Origin: Symbiotaphrina buchneri
Lineage: Eukaryota > Ascomycota > Symbiotaphrinales > Symbiotaphrinaceae
NCBI GenBank assembly: GCA_001599915.1
Contig: BCIG01000031.1
Location: 1-64,000, forward strand
DNA: 64,000 nt
Reading direction: 5' to 3'
The translations under genes were made by a program, and so were the position numbers. Positions 1 through 10,630 of the stretch are shown here, piece after piece. The notes under the pieces were generated by a model. It made no database searches, had not been told where the DNA came from, and saw only the letters and a program-made list of their open reading frames with translations. Position 1 is the stretch's first letter; each line of letters begins with the position of its first letter.

Positions 1-180
1 GGCCACCGCCTTCGCGTCCGGCCCGCCCATTGGCTCCCCGCCGGCGAGGCCGTCGATTCTGCCGCCAAACCCGGACCCCGTCATGCTCCTTCTAGCATTG
101 CAGACTTGCATCATACGATGCTTCTTGCTGTAATGCCGGATAGCTCTGTCGAATTTACCACACCGTGGGCACTTCTTCAT
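1..180 (-). other. Partial open frame with a Cys/His cluster, runs off left edge
   Basis: On the minus strand an ATG at 180 opens a frame of 60 codons that is still open at base 1. It begins MKKCPRCGKF and continues with a spaced His and Cys pattern (CPRCGK, then RHYSKKH, then QVC), followed by a Gly-rich stretch. This resembles a short zinc-binding knuckle, but no family was recognised. It lies downstream of the helicase fragment in a different frame. It could be a last exon or chance; confidence is low. Confidence 0.2.
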
Positions 181-660
181 CCTCCGCAACATCCTCCCAC
201 AGTCGGCGATTTCCACAGAGATTCACCAGTTGTCGCATCGGGATCTGCGCTGCTTTGCTGTGCATCATCTTCGTTGCCTTCGTGATCTCCGGTGGCTTCC
301 TCTTCGCCATTGCCTCCGATAGGAAGATATGCTTCCAAGAAGTCCGGGATGTCTTGGCCACTACAAGTGACGGCAACAGCAAGATCATAGCCGAGTTCCG
401 CATCTACATCATCATCAAAGTATGACAAGATCCTCCCATCATTTCCAACACAGCCTGTGCGTGAGTTCCTATGGTGGTATTTGTTTATACCTCCCTGCAC
501 CCTTTTCGGTAACTCGAAATAAACAATCCAGTCGACATTCGGAGAATTCAGACCACGTGCTGCATCTTCGGTGCAAACCACGATAGCTTTATCCCAGTGA
601 TGAAACTGTAGATAAGCTTCTTCGCGACGAAATGGAGCATGGAAGAGCAGAGACAGACTC
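177..660 (-). pseudogene. DEAD-box RNA helicase fragment (C-terminal RecA lobe)
   Basis: The frame encodes a recognisable second RecA-like lobe of a DEAD-box helicase. There is a REEA..QFHHWDKAIVV stretch, then CTEDAARGLNSPNVDW (family form: VATDVAARGLDIPNVDW), then a worn motif VI reading HHRNSRTGC where HRIGRTGR is expected, then GNDGRILSYFD and an acidic/Gly tail. The two arginines and the second glycine normally needed for ATP hydrolysis are changed. No N-terminal lobe with Walker A or DEAD motif was found upstream up to 1 kb. I read it as a degenerate gene fragment. An unusual divergent helicase with missed introns is the alternative. Confidence 0.5.
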
Positions 661-1010
661 TCTCTAGACCGTTGGACTGAAACCGCTGACTCAACCCTTC
701 ATATGATTGAGTCGTTCATCTAGTCTTTTGGCGTTACGGGATCTTTAGGTTTCGGTGACTTGCAGAATACCTGCAGGACACGGGTTGACGCAAGAGGTCC
801 CTTGTAGAGTCCCTGTTTTCCCTGCTATATCATTATCCGCCTTGTGTCCGTTGATTATCCAGTAGGTGGGGAATAAAGCCCCGTCATGACATAGCGATAA
901 GATCGTCCATTCCATGAGAACATTGTATACCTATACCAAAGTAAACGATCGGTTTGAAGCCACACAGAGCCTAGCGTGATGACGCACCTTTATCACGATA
1001 ATCAGGCTGC

Positions 1011-1644
1011 TCACCGGTATGCTTCGTTGTACGAGTTTCCTCCGTATGTGGCTGAGTTAGCACTGATCGTGGAGGAGCCATCATGTTCAAGATGCTGTCT
1101 GAGGAGTAGGGTGTGTGGACGACAAGGCTTCGAACTCATGGTCCGTGGCGACACCTTGGAGCCATCCTTCATGGTTTTGGTTATCAGGCTCTTTACACCC
1201 AAGAAATGTGGTCGGAATATTTGTTCAAAATGTCTTCTCTCCTTCTTATGTTCGAGCAACGTACCCGCAATCAGAAGCTTCTCCATGTGGTTTAAGACAA
1301 GTTTCGGGTGTTCTCATGGTTGTGTCCAGAGCGACCCCGCTGCAGCCGTAGTTCATGAATCTTGTTATAAGACTCTGCACACCTAGGAACGCTGGTTTTA
1401 CCGTCCCTTGAAAATGGGCCCTTTCGTTTTCGTCCTCAAGCAAAGCCCCCGCCGCCAGAAGCCTATCCATATCGTCCAAAACGTATTTCAAGTGTTCCTG
1501 CGTATTTGTGGCTCTCTTGCCGGTCCTCGGCCATTCCTTACCGTCCCTGAGCTTCATGGGCACCATAGCAAGGAGCTCTTCAAGGCGACGTGAGGAGGAT
1601 AATGGGGATGGAAGCTGACTATGAGAAGGGAAGGTCAAGTTCAA
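1011..1644 (-). pseudogene. Worn coding sequence with ~62-codon tandem protein repeats
   Basis: Two overlapping minus-strand frames encode the same motif twice. One copy reads LLAAGALLEDENERAHF then KPAFLGVQSLI; the other reads LLIAGTLLEHKKERRHF then RPHFLGVKSLI. The two align at the DNA level with an offset of about 186 bp, so they are tandem copies of a ~62-codon unit, about 60% identical by eye. The second copy is in another frame, so the gene is broken or spliced in a way I could not resolve. A third possible echo (LLRPKAFVGVAGRI) lies near 1700. The family was not recognised. Confidence 0.35.
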
Positions 1645-1849
1645 GTGTTTCCTTTCTTGGTGTTGGGAAGGTTGTTGATGCGGCCAGCGACGCCGACAAA
1701 CGCCTTTGGCCTGAGCAACTGAGACGGCGTTGTACTTGCGATTGTTGGAAGGTTGCTAATCGATGGGAATATCTGTCTAAGTTGATCGCCCATCTCATGC
1801 TGTTTCAGAAAACATCCAGGAAGCTCTTTGCAATCCTAGGCTGAATGGT

Positions 1850-3430
1850 CCTTCCCTCAGCACAAGAGACGTTTCTTTCCTTCTTCCGGGAAGTTTCGAT
1901 TTGACTCTGTTCACCATCCAGAAGCGCCTTCCGAGCCATTTTGCCTAGCTCTTGAAGCGAATCAACCAAGTGCATGCCGCTCAGTTTCCCACAGGTAGAT
2001 CTGGTCCATCTTGACGCTCACAGACATCTGATAGTTCCCGTTCCCGAGCTGGCTACCACATTTTCTTTGATCGTCTCACCTGCCATGGCTACACCCAAGA
2101 ACATTTGGCCAAATATAGCTTGAGGCAACCTGGGATCTGACAGGTTGATGTCAACGTAGTTCGTGATTTCTTAAGGATACCTCATATTTTGAGGGATAGG
2201 AGAACATGGTCCTACACATCTAGTTATCAGTTTTCTTGTCATAGAGACGTATCAAACGTTCATCAGATCTAAATATCTTCATGTTATTGGATAGGACCCA
2301 AAGGCTCTGTATCAACTGTTGTAGTTCTTATTCTACCTTCTACCTTCCCTCAGCATCTAGAACTAACTATCAGCCTTCTGAACACCAGTTTAAAGGATAA
2401 GGCTATACTGACCTTTTGAGTATTCCGGCCTGTGGATGGCAGAAGCTCTGGCAGTGGTTGTCATTACAGATGACATCTCTTACCTGCCCTGCTATTCCTG
2501 ACTGGTCGCCCAGTGAAAAATATCTCTCTGTCGTTTCGTACCACCTCTGTGTTCGACCGAAACATGAGGGACATTCCTTTTCAATCTCCCTCAGCGTTTC
2601 ATCGTATAAAAGTCCTATCTTGGGCGTGGAATTAGTAAATGGCGAGTGCAAATCCCTTGGCGACCATTGATAAGGACAAGATAACGTCTGCTAATCTGGT
2701 TCATGTTGACAGAGATTAACCACAACCGTACCATGGATAGGACAGATTATCTGCCTGACGCAACCTATACGCTTGAGGTATTCGCGTTGCGTCTCTTCTA
2801 TGATATGACGAGGGTTGAACACGCTTTGCTTGGGCAAAAGTGTGACGAGACGTACCCGACGCCGATATCACGCCCATAGTAAGCCAGAAAGGCCACTCGG
2901 TGTAGTAAAAAATTGGTACCAGAATTACGTATCACACTCCGCCCCTGCTCACTTCACCGTTTCAACAGTTCATTCGTCGGTGCTCTTATCGAGCAATACT
3001 TGGACTCAATCTGAAAGGTTGGCGACACGTTGCATCCCATATCCGGGCCTATGTTGAATTTGCCTTCCTGAAGACGCTTGTGAACGCTTTCTGCTGCCCG
3101 GGCCTGTCCCAATACTCTGTCGTAGTCGGTCCCATACCCATTGGGACCCCGCCCCCGCCTTGACAGGCGCACAGTGACGTGCTTCTCTCCATTGAGATCA
3201 CATCGAGTCGTGATCCCATGTAGGCCGTTTCTGATGTATCTAAATGAGCAGCAGACATTGGAAATATCCATCAGGTCACATATAGAACCAGTGCCTCATC
3301 GAATATGTTATTGACTTAAGTCCAGGTGTTTCCACCAGTATGCTACCTGCGCTGTTGCGCGACTGCTGGCGGCGCTGCGGACAGGGCTGGGTTAAGGTAG
3401 GCGCCGGTGGTAGGCCGTATAGGCGCAGCC
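1850..3430. other. No supportable gene
   Basis: Only short, overlapping frames occur on both strands, and none has a recognisable motif or splice-linked partner. A minus frame at 2954-3271 and another at 2403-2651 have protein-like composition but no family signature. I read this as old intergenic or worn coding DNA. Confidence 0.4.
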
Positions 3431-3431
3431 C

Positions 3432-3770
3432 TCAGGCGCCAAGGAAGGCTACCTCTTTATCGTCGTCGTTGTCATCGTTGTCAACCTCCTCCTGCTGCTG
3501 TGCCAGGCCCTGCGATTTGCCGTCGTCGTCATTGTCGTCGTTCTTATCCTCCTCCTTATCGCTCAAAATGACCGTATAATCCGGATTGCAGCGGCGCTCC
3601 TTCTTATTGTCGCTGATGATGATGCTGGGCTCCTGCTGGGCGGTCCCAGGGCCGCGACGGGCGCCGCTGTTACGACTGCTGCTGATGGTGGTGTTGGCCA
3701 GGACCAGGTCGGAGGTCGGTGGTGTCGGCGGGTGGCTGCTAGACGCTGGCCACCCCTGCGCCCAAGCGGC
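3432..3770 (-). pseudogene. Acidic, Ser/Thr-rich coding remnant
   Basis: A 113-codon minus-strand frame without its own ATG is coherent in composition. It starts Ala/Trp/Ser/Pro-rich, passes through a basic segment (DNKKERRCNPDYTVI), and ends in Asp-rich runs built from GAC/GAT codons (SDKEEDKNDDNDDD, later VDNDDNDDDKE). The same frame continues upstream of a single stop to about 3970 with Ser-rich, Thr-rich sequence. The GAC/GAT runs form an imperfect trinucleotide repeat. No domain was recognised. It may be a disordered exon of a lost gene. Confidence 0.35.
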
Positions 3771-3970
3771 TTAGGTTCCAAGCCGGGGCGGCGTGATGAT
3801 ACCAGGCGGCCAGCCGTTATATGTTGTAGGCGCCACGTTGTTCCAGCTGGAACTGGTGCTTGAACCAGTCGTGTTGAATACCACAGCTGAAGAAGAAGAT
3901 GACCGTGTCGACACTGATATCTGAAAGCTCGGTTCCTGGGATTGTGCTAGCCCCCGTATCTGACGGTCTA

Positions 3971-5840
3971 ATACTCAACGGATGTGCAAAAACCCCTTAC
4001 AAAGGAGCGCAGGTGGATCTTCGTTCTTGAGCATTTTCTTCTTCTTTCTGCTCTTTCTCGGACATGTTGTTGCGTCTCAAAAGCGCACCTCCACGACGCG
4101 ATAAGTCACGGACGGAGATCCTCCCGGTATGACGTTGTACCAACAATGCCACTCTCAAACTCCCCCCACTCCTTCCCACCAAAGTGAGAAGAGTCATTCT
4201 GTGTCATCATGACATCTCTTCAACTCGTCGTTCTTAACCCGTCGCTTATACCAACTCAAGGAATAATGCAGGTGCGCAATCGGTGTAACTCCCGGCATCT
4301 TGGTGCGCACATAGCAGGTCTCGTCGAACCCATGTACATATCGAGCAAGCGAACAACCTAAGACAACTACCTTATATTGTAGATAGTATCTAGCTAGTCC
4401 TGAAGCCGTGCATGGCTGATCATATTTTTTCCACGCGTTGAGCGGAAGTTGTAGTGTTAACAATCCAGGTTTCCACATCATGCGGTCTTATCAGATCGAA
4501 CCAGAAGTTCTGTGGTATAGTTTCGTCCTACATTTTTCTCCACGTCTGGGATAACTACCTCCATTCCGAGCACCTTAAGGCAGTCGATGACCGGAGGGCC
4601 GACTTGTCCTAGGAACCGGCGAGAACACCCTGAACAGCGAGTGTGGTACTTGGGCTCGAAAACTTTCTTCGTCGTGGTCGTTGCCCATTGGCATCCGTCT
4701 CCATTTTGTCTTCATTCTTGATCACTTTGTACTCCTCCGTCCTGCTCTCTCAGTTGATGTTCATGCGGAGTCATCCGCCCGGGCAGATCGGGTAGTAGGT
4801 TGCTTCAATGTCTATTGCTCCTTCTTGCGTTTCTTAGACGAGCTGGCGGCAGGGGAGTCGAAATTTATGTATGCCTCAGGGAATTGTGCTGCTTTGATCG
4901 TATGCAGCTTGGTCCCCATGACTCCACACATAGTGGATAAATATCAACGCAACAAGATGGCTTTATCCATGGAAAGACTGTCATGATATATGTATAGATA
5001 TATATATATATATATATCAAAGGAAAGCGAGTCTTCTTCTCAATGATAACTTGCCCTTTCTCATCCCCTTGTTGCTGGCCTCGTCAGATATGCTTTTGGG
5101 TTGAGGGCTGTGTGAAGAATCTCCGCTCGGCGATCCCCTAAAAGTTCACGATCTTTGCAAGTGAAATACCGTACAATGAGGCCTCTCTGGCTTGGATCTG
5201 AACAGCGATCTCTTGTGTATCTGCAATGCCGACGGATTCGTCCGCGAACAGCTCTTGTTAATCTTTAGACAATAACGCGTTCAGTTTGTCCATGTCTGCT
5301 CTGGCACTATGGGCCACAACCATCAACTCCCTTCGCCGCCGGGACGACGAGCTTCCGGTAGCGTGAGAGGGCTGTTAAGGAGAGCGTATACAACAGAAGG
5401 AGTGAGGAAAGTCCATGGTGCAAGGGCACCACGGAGCTTTATAAGGGCGAGAAAAGAGAGGTTGCGGATTGTAAAGCTAGAAAGCGGGGTATGGGGCTGA
5501 AGCAAACAACTGCAGTTAATTGTTTTAGCTAAGGCCAGAGATCCCAGCTGACAACTCTGAGTCATGTAGGGGCAAACAGCTTTCATTCCCCGAACTTGTC
5601 CCAAAGCTGGAAGTCCAGAGACGAGGAAAAAACAAGCTGGGCAAATTATGTGCTCGTGAGCATACAGGATCCACCAGTCTCCATTTATCTGAGTCACCAG
5701 ATGGTGCTGCTTCGATATGTTGGCCCTCTCCCCTGCATAACTCTTGCAAGGATTCATGCGTGCCGGTTAATGGTTTTTCCGCACCAATGATCGGTTGCTC
5801 TGTCTAGCCAATCACCACCCAGAGCCACCCTCCAATAACC
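3971..5840. other. No supportable gene; AT dinucleotide run
   Basis: Several short frames occur here. One minus frame at 4828-4920 ends in a nuclear-localisation-like tail (SSSKKRKKEQ), but it stops within a few tens of codons upstream. A pure (AT)n run lies at about 4998-5017. A minus-strand TATAAA followed by an ATG near 5420-5440 leads only into a very short frame. I see no intact gene. Confidence 0.4.
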
Positions 5841-6390
5841 CCCCGTTTCTACAACCAGTTCTTCTTACGGCACTTGGTAGTTGTCCGCACCCATATTAAC
5901 CGAGCATGTGACTATACGGAGAGTGCTATCACCATGAAGTGCAGCCCCCGTTTTTACAACCAGTTCTTCGTACGGCACTTGGTAGTTGTCCGCACCCATA
6001 GTAACCGAGCATGTGACTATACGGAGAGTGCTATCGCCATGAAGTGCAGGGAAGTGTTTCCTTCGGTTTGTCTACAGCAATTGGTATTTGCTGGCAACCG
6101 TAAAGTGGGTGTCAATACAGGACCTGAACCACTGTAAAGTGCACGTATTCTGTCCTTTTAGTTCTATCCTGCCAATCATAATGCATAACGACGGCCCCGC
6201 AGTTGTAGGAAAGCAAAATTGGCCATCTGTCAAACCCTGGCTATAAGCATAGAGCCGCACGTCAGGCAAGCTGTATGCTTCCTACGGCACTTGGTAGTAG
6301 CACCCAACCGTATCCTCATCCCGTGCGATTGTACGGTGGACTCTGCGAACAGCAGGTGCATATCAAGCACGTGACGGCATGCCTCGGGTA
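5841..6390. repeat. Decayed ~105-bp tandem array (about five units)
   Basis: Two adjacent units (5841-5945 and 5946-6050) are almost identical and offset by exactly 105 bp. Both contain TACGGCACTTGGTAGTTGTC, starting at 5866 and 5971. Diverged copies of the same core start near 6073, 6190 and 6283, which keeps the spacing close to 105 bp. The copy at 6283 also matches further along the unit. A solo copy of the core lies at 42566. Most units are clearly older than the first pair, which looks like a recent duplication. Confidence 0.75.
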
Positions 6391-6423
6391 TTGTCTGATT
6401 GGAATCCTCTCGCCGCTGATTGG
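6368..6423 (+). promoter_or_regulatory. Upstream elements of sdhB: CACGTG and two inverted CCAAT boxes
   Basis: A CACGTG palindrome lies at 6368-6373, and inverted CCAAT boxes (ATTGG) lie at 6398-6402 and 6419-6423, about 315-370 bp before the sdhB ATG. CCAAT boxes bound by the HAP complex are a known control route for respiratory genes in fungi. That these copies are used is inference. Confidence 0.35.
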
Positions 6424-6737
6424 TCATAATATGGGTTATCATGAGCTAATGCCTTAGTCATTACCCACCGCACTGGCCGTGTGGCTTCCCTTCCGATTCT
6501 CTCCACATCTTTGACTTGTTCCGCTCTTCCCACCTCGCCATCGCCGTCACAACACTTCCATCTCCACTCCCTCAATACCATCATCCGCGGCGCCAACGGT
6601 TGTTGCATCAGCCTCTGGTGGGCGTGGAGACTGAATCGGCATTGAACTGGTTTATCCCGCTGTGAGGTCCACTCCGCAGCGTACTGTCAACCCCCCCATC
6701 CGTACGACCGGCGGCGATATCTTCGTCAACCAGCACA

Positions 6738-7891
6738 ATGGCCGCTCTTCGCACTACCACCTCCCGCTTCCTCTCGCGATCCTTCAACACTCCTCTCATC
6801 GCCCGTCGCGCGCTAGCAACAGTACATGACAAGCAAGTCAAGTCCGACGAGACCTTCAGCGGGACCGCCGCGCCTATTCCTCCATCCAAGACCAGCAACG
6901 TCAAAGACCCCTCCCCCAGCGAACAGCCAAAAACCAAGACCTTCCACGTCTACCGATGGAACCCCGACAAGCCAACCGAGAAGCCTCGGATGCAGACGTA
7001 TCAATTGGACCTGAAGAAGACTGGGCCAATGATGCTCGACGCGCTGATCCGGATCAAGAATGAGATCGATCCGTCACTTACATTCCGCCGGAGTTGTCGT
7101 GAGGGTATCTGTGGTAGCTGTGCGATGAACATCGATGGTGTCAACACATTGGCGTGCTTGTGTAAGTTCCCGCTCTTTTTCGGAGGTGCCGAGATTTCCC
7201 GTATAAGCTTTCCGTCGCAAGCTTGCGGGATTGCGGAGATGGACAGAAGGCCTGGGCATTCTCAGTTGATGGTATAACGAGGGCCATTGCTGATGACTGA
7301 TCTCACTAGGCCGTATTCCCACCGACACGGCCAAGGAAACCCGCATCTACCCTCTTCCTCACACCTACATCGTCAAGGATCTTGTCCCTGATCTGACCCT
7401 CCTCTACAAGCAATACAAATCCATCAAGCCATACCTGGTCCGGAAGACTCCTTCGCCAGATGTACGTTCCCGTCTGTCTTGCTCCTTACGCTGCACCCAT
7501 GTTTCGACCCCTCTCCCCCTTCACCGATGACTCCCCTACTCTGTGACTAACGTCTCCATCTCAATAGAACCGTGAGTTCCGGCAATCGAAAGACGACCGC
7601 AAGAAGCTGGATGGGCTGTACGAGTGCATTCTCTGCTTCTGCTGCAGCACCTCGTGCCCATCCTACTGGTGGAACAGCGAAGAGTACCTCGGCCCCGCCG
7701 TGCTCCTCCAGTCATACCGGTGGCTCGCAGACTCGCGTGACGAGAACAAGGCCGAGAGACGGGCAGCATTAGACAACAGCATGAGCGTGTACCGGTGCCA
7801 TACCATCATGAACTGCTCGCGGACGTGCCCGAAGGGCTTGAACCCCGGAAAGGCCATTGCGGAGATTAAGAAGCAGTTGGCTTTTGCTTAG
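6738..7891 (+). CDS. sdhB: Succinate dehydrogenase iron-sulfur subunit, mitochondrial
   Basis: Encodes the iron-sulfur subunit of complex II, which passes electrons from the flavoprotein subunit to ubiquinone at the mitochondrial inner membrane. Exons are 6738-7161, 7310-7461 and 7568-7891; they join in frame to 299 codons plus stop. The N-terminus is Arg/Ser/Thr-rich with few acids, as in a matrix targeting peptide. The [2Fe-2S] loop [13 protein letters not shown] with a later TLACLC, the [4Fe-4S] motif CxxCxxCxxxCP, and the [3Fe-4S] region [16 protein letters not shown] are all present. The quinone-site histidine (CHT), often altered in SDHI-resistant fungi, is intact. Oddity: the cluster motif reads CILCFCC, where CILCACC is near-universal. 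Length is typical. Confidence 0.97.
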
Positions 7892-10144
7892 ATGGGGTAG
7901 GGGTTTGAAGACTCAGGGGGGTTATATGCCGGGTGGAGATGTCCGGCGACATGATTGCGGAAGTGCAGGGTGCTGTGGTATTGAAGGTCACCGCCGCCCG
8001 CCGCTGGGTAGAGCACAAGGCTCTGTTCTTCAGCGGGGTGTTTACGTTGTCTACAGTTCTCCCAGTTTATATTGAAGCTTGATGGGACGTCATTTGACGA
8101 AGATCCAATGTCTTTTTCCCTCTTCCGCGGCTGTTTCTCTAGGCCTTCCGAGGCTAGCATGTGTGGCTGGGATTTAGAACATCAGTCTTGTACGCAGCGC
8201 AATCAAAGAAACTTGCCCCAACGTACGATCTTCCTGTAGATCTCCGTTCATTCTTTCATATGAACCGGAAAAGCTCGACCTTTTTCCGTCGCATCAGACA
8301 TTCGCATCATAACTCCCCTCTCTTACCCTTCCATAACACGTGCGCTTCCATCTTTGGTGACTAATTCCTTACTAAGGCACCAGGCTTAGTCATTCTCCAC
8401 CTTGCTCTCCCAACCTCCACATCATCTGTCTCCATCTCTTATTGGTCAGTAACCAAGCAACTTTGCTTCATGGTGATGGCAATAATGATAAAGTAGTCCG
8501 CAATGCATTGCCGGGGGGCGACAGACGTTTGCTTCGTACGTGAAGCTCCGGAGTGAAGTTTGGCTAATTATGCAGTGTAATGCTCTGCTAGATGGACACC
8601 TTTAACATTGTTTGCAACTTTGCTGCTTTGCATCGCGATGCATGCAGCCACATTGCATTATATTGTATCGCCGGAGGAGGTGTTTGCCTTACCTTACAGT
8701 GTTTCCATCATGGATCTATCACCAGGTATTAATTACTGGGTGAAGCCGGAAAGAAGGCATGGCAGAACTCCCGATGCTAGTTTCCGTGGTTGCTGCTGGA
8801 TGCGCTTGCTGCTGGACGCTGCTCTAGACTAACATTACGCGTTGGTGAATCTGTTTGTTTGCTGGGTTGCAGCATCTCTGAGTCATAGCGGTGACTCCTC
8901 TGCTTGCATTTAGAAGAGACATTGGAAAAGGGTGCTTTCTTCTTTCCCCGCTCTTGGATTCACTCACAGACTGGGGTATATGTTCCCGCCTCTACCCCCA
9001 GGGACTTGGGGGATGGAATGAGGTGTATATATCCCTAGGTCCATTTTTCTTTGAGTCACTGAGTGACGGGTTGAAGGCGTATATACCCCGTGGTTCTATT
9101 TCTTGACTTGTTTTCTCCATTCCCTGAAATTATACATTCTATATAACTTCGACGGGGCCTCTGGGCCCTGTGTCTATATATACGTCGCCAGACAGGCGAC
9201 AGTCCAGATGTTGTCCGTCGTCTCACTTTCGTTGGCTCTGGCCTTGCATCTCATCCTTCTTGCGACCAGTGACGGCTACATATGGTCCTCCGCCCATCAT
9301 GCGCGGCAATCAAGCGCCTGCCGTGGCTCACTTTCTTGACCCTGGACCTCAATGTCTGGTCCAGTAGGATCGTTGCCCCTGAAGTTGGGGAATCGTCCCT
9401 CTCATCTTCTGCCAACCGTCACTGTGCAAGCGATATCCGCACAGCTCCAAATCCAGGCATTATTCCTGCTGCTCGAAATCCACTGTCAAGCCGCGGATGG
9501 CGTGGTTGGTGGCTACCCGAACACAGACGATGATAATAGCTCCTTTCAACAACACACGTCACTCGGGAGACCTTCAAGGCCGGCTGGCTTACAAGTTGTC
9601 TGACGAAGAAGAGGAATCAGCGGCGGAAACCACACAGTGGACGCGTGGACACGGGGAAGCCTAAGCAGGCCTATCAACGGCGCTCCGACGTCTCACACTC
9701 TAAGCACATGAAGAGGCTCCAGGAAAGAAAGCCTTATGGGTGTGAGGCGGAATTCCGCGCGAGGTCTAGAGCAGCCTACGGACTTCTCGCATTCCGGCCA
9801 AAGCGTCGGAGTCAGTCTACATCCTCTCATATCCAATCTTCTGATCTTCCGCTCTCAGAGCGCCTCATCCATACTGTCAATAACGGCAGCCTCTCAACCC
9901 CGCCATCCAGGAACGGTGGCATGGTGGAGTCCACCCACTGCAGCTTACCAAGTCTTCGGAAATCCTGCCAAGAGTCGTACGAACATGGGTGATCTTATGC
10001 AGGAAGTGATAGGGTCCTCTGATATCTCGGATACCGAGCTACCTACCGAGCGTTGGGCTCATGGTGGAAACCACAGCAAAGAACCGATTCTGCCATCCGC
10101 GTTCAAGGATCGTCTGGACAGTAAAAGACGGTTCAAACACATGA
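7892..10144. other. Intergenic, no supportable gene
   Basis: After the sdhB stop there are only short frames. 8980-9100 has paired GTATATA tracts (around 9025 and 9079) flanking an imperfect palindrome GTCACTGAGTGAC overlapping TGAGTCA, which may be promoter-like sequence. Plus frames at 9282-9603 and 9736-10221 are open but show no motif. The second may be upstream remains of the BTB-like fragment that follows. Confidence 0.35.
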
Positions 10145-10630
10145 CCTACACGAAGGGAGCTCCATCCGGAGAGGGAGATCGAATCCCTTTTCACGCAATT
10201 CTCGAAAGCAACAAGCTCTGAGGCTATCGAGGAGATGGCCACGGTCTGTAACCAATATGGCTTCGAGGAAGCGATGCGGCTTTGGCTGAAAAAATGGTCA
10301 CATCCTTTTGTGCAATATGCAGGCACTCGTGGCTACGATGGCTGGCTCTATGTGTCAATCACGACAATCCCAAGAGTGACATTGCGCATAAGAGCAGTGA
10401 CTGTTGAAGCTCTCCAAGACATCGCCGAAGAGGGTGAGATCACGGACGACAAAATGGAGACTGCCTTGCCTGAAGCAACACGATCTGAAGAAGATACCGT
10501 GGCCGAGTCTCTGGGTAGTGTTCAACCAGGTACCCAGACAAGGCAGGCCGTTGGCACGTTGACTGCTCCAGACTTTTCAGAGTGGACGACCATCGACGGA
10601 GAAGGGCCGTTCATCAAGCCTCCATGTTGA
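10145..10630 (+). pseudogene. BTB/POZ-like protein, C-terminal half only
   Basis: A 161-codon frame preceded directly by a stop contains the pattern seen after the BTB fold in many fungal BTB proteins: SSEAIEEMATVCNQYGFEEA, then WLKKW, then GWLYVSITTI. Family members read roughly 'LAxLxDKYxCxEAxxxW...WLYIA'. The usual N-terminal half, with the SxxFxxML region, was not found in any upstream frame, and no good start codon precedes the motif. The tail is acidic and ends before 10630. I read it as a truncated or worn member of the family; an unresolved upstream exon is the alternative. Confidence 0.4.

Noticed and set aside
4998-5017. (AT)n run as a promoter or origin
   Set aside because: It is a plain dinucleotide microsatellite with no adjacent gene start.
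5323-5757. 144-codon minus frame with a TATA-like box
   Set aside because: No motif or family resemblance was found, and the first ATG after the TATA opens only a very short frame.
1-6700. Retroelement relics as an explanation for the gene-poor left end
   Set aside because: No reverse transcriptase, integrase or capsid-type protein motif was recognised on either strand, so no element is claimed.
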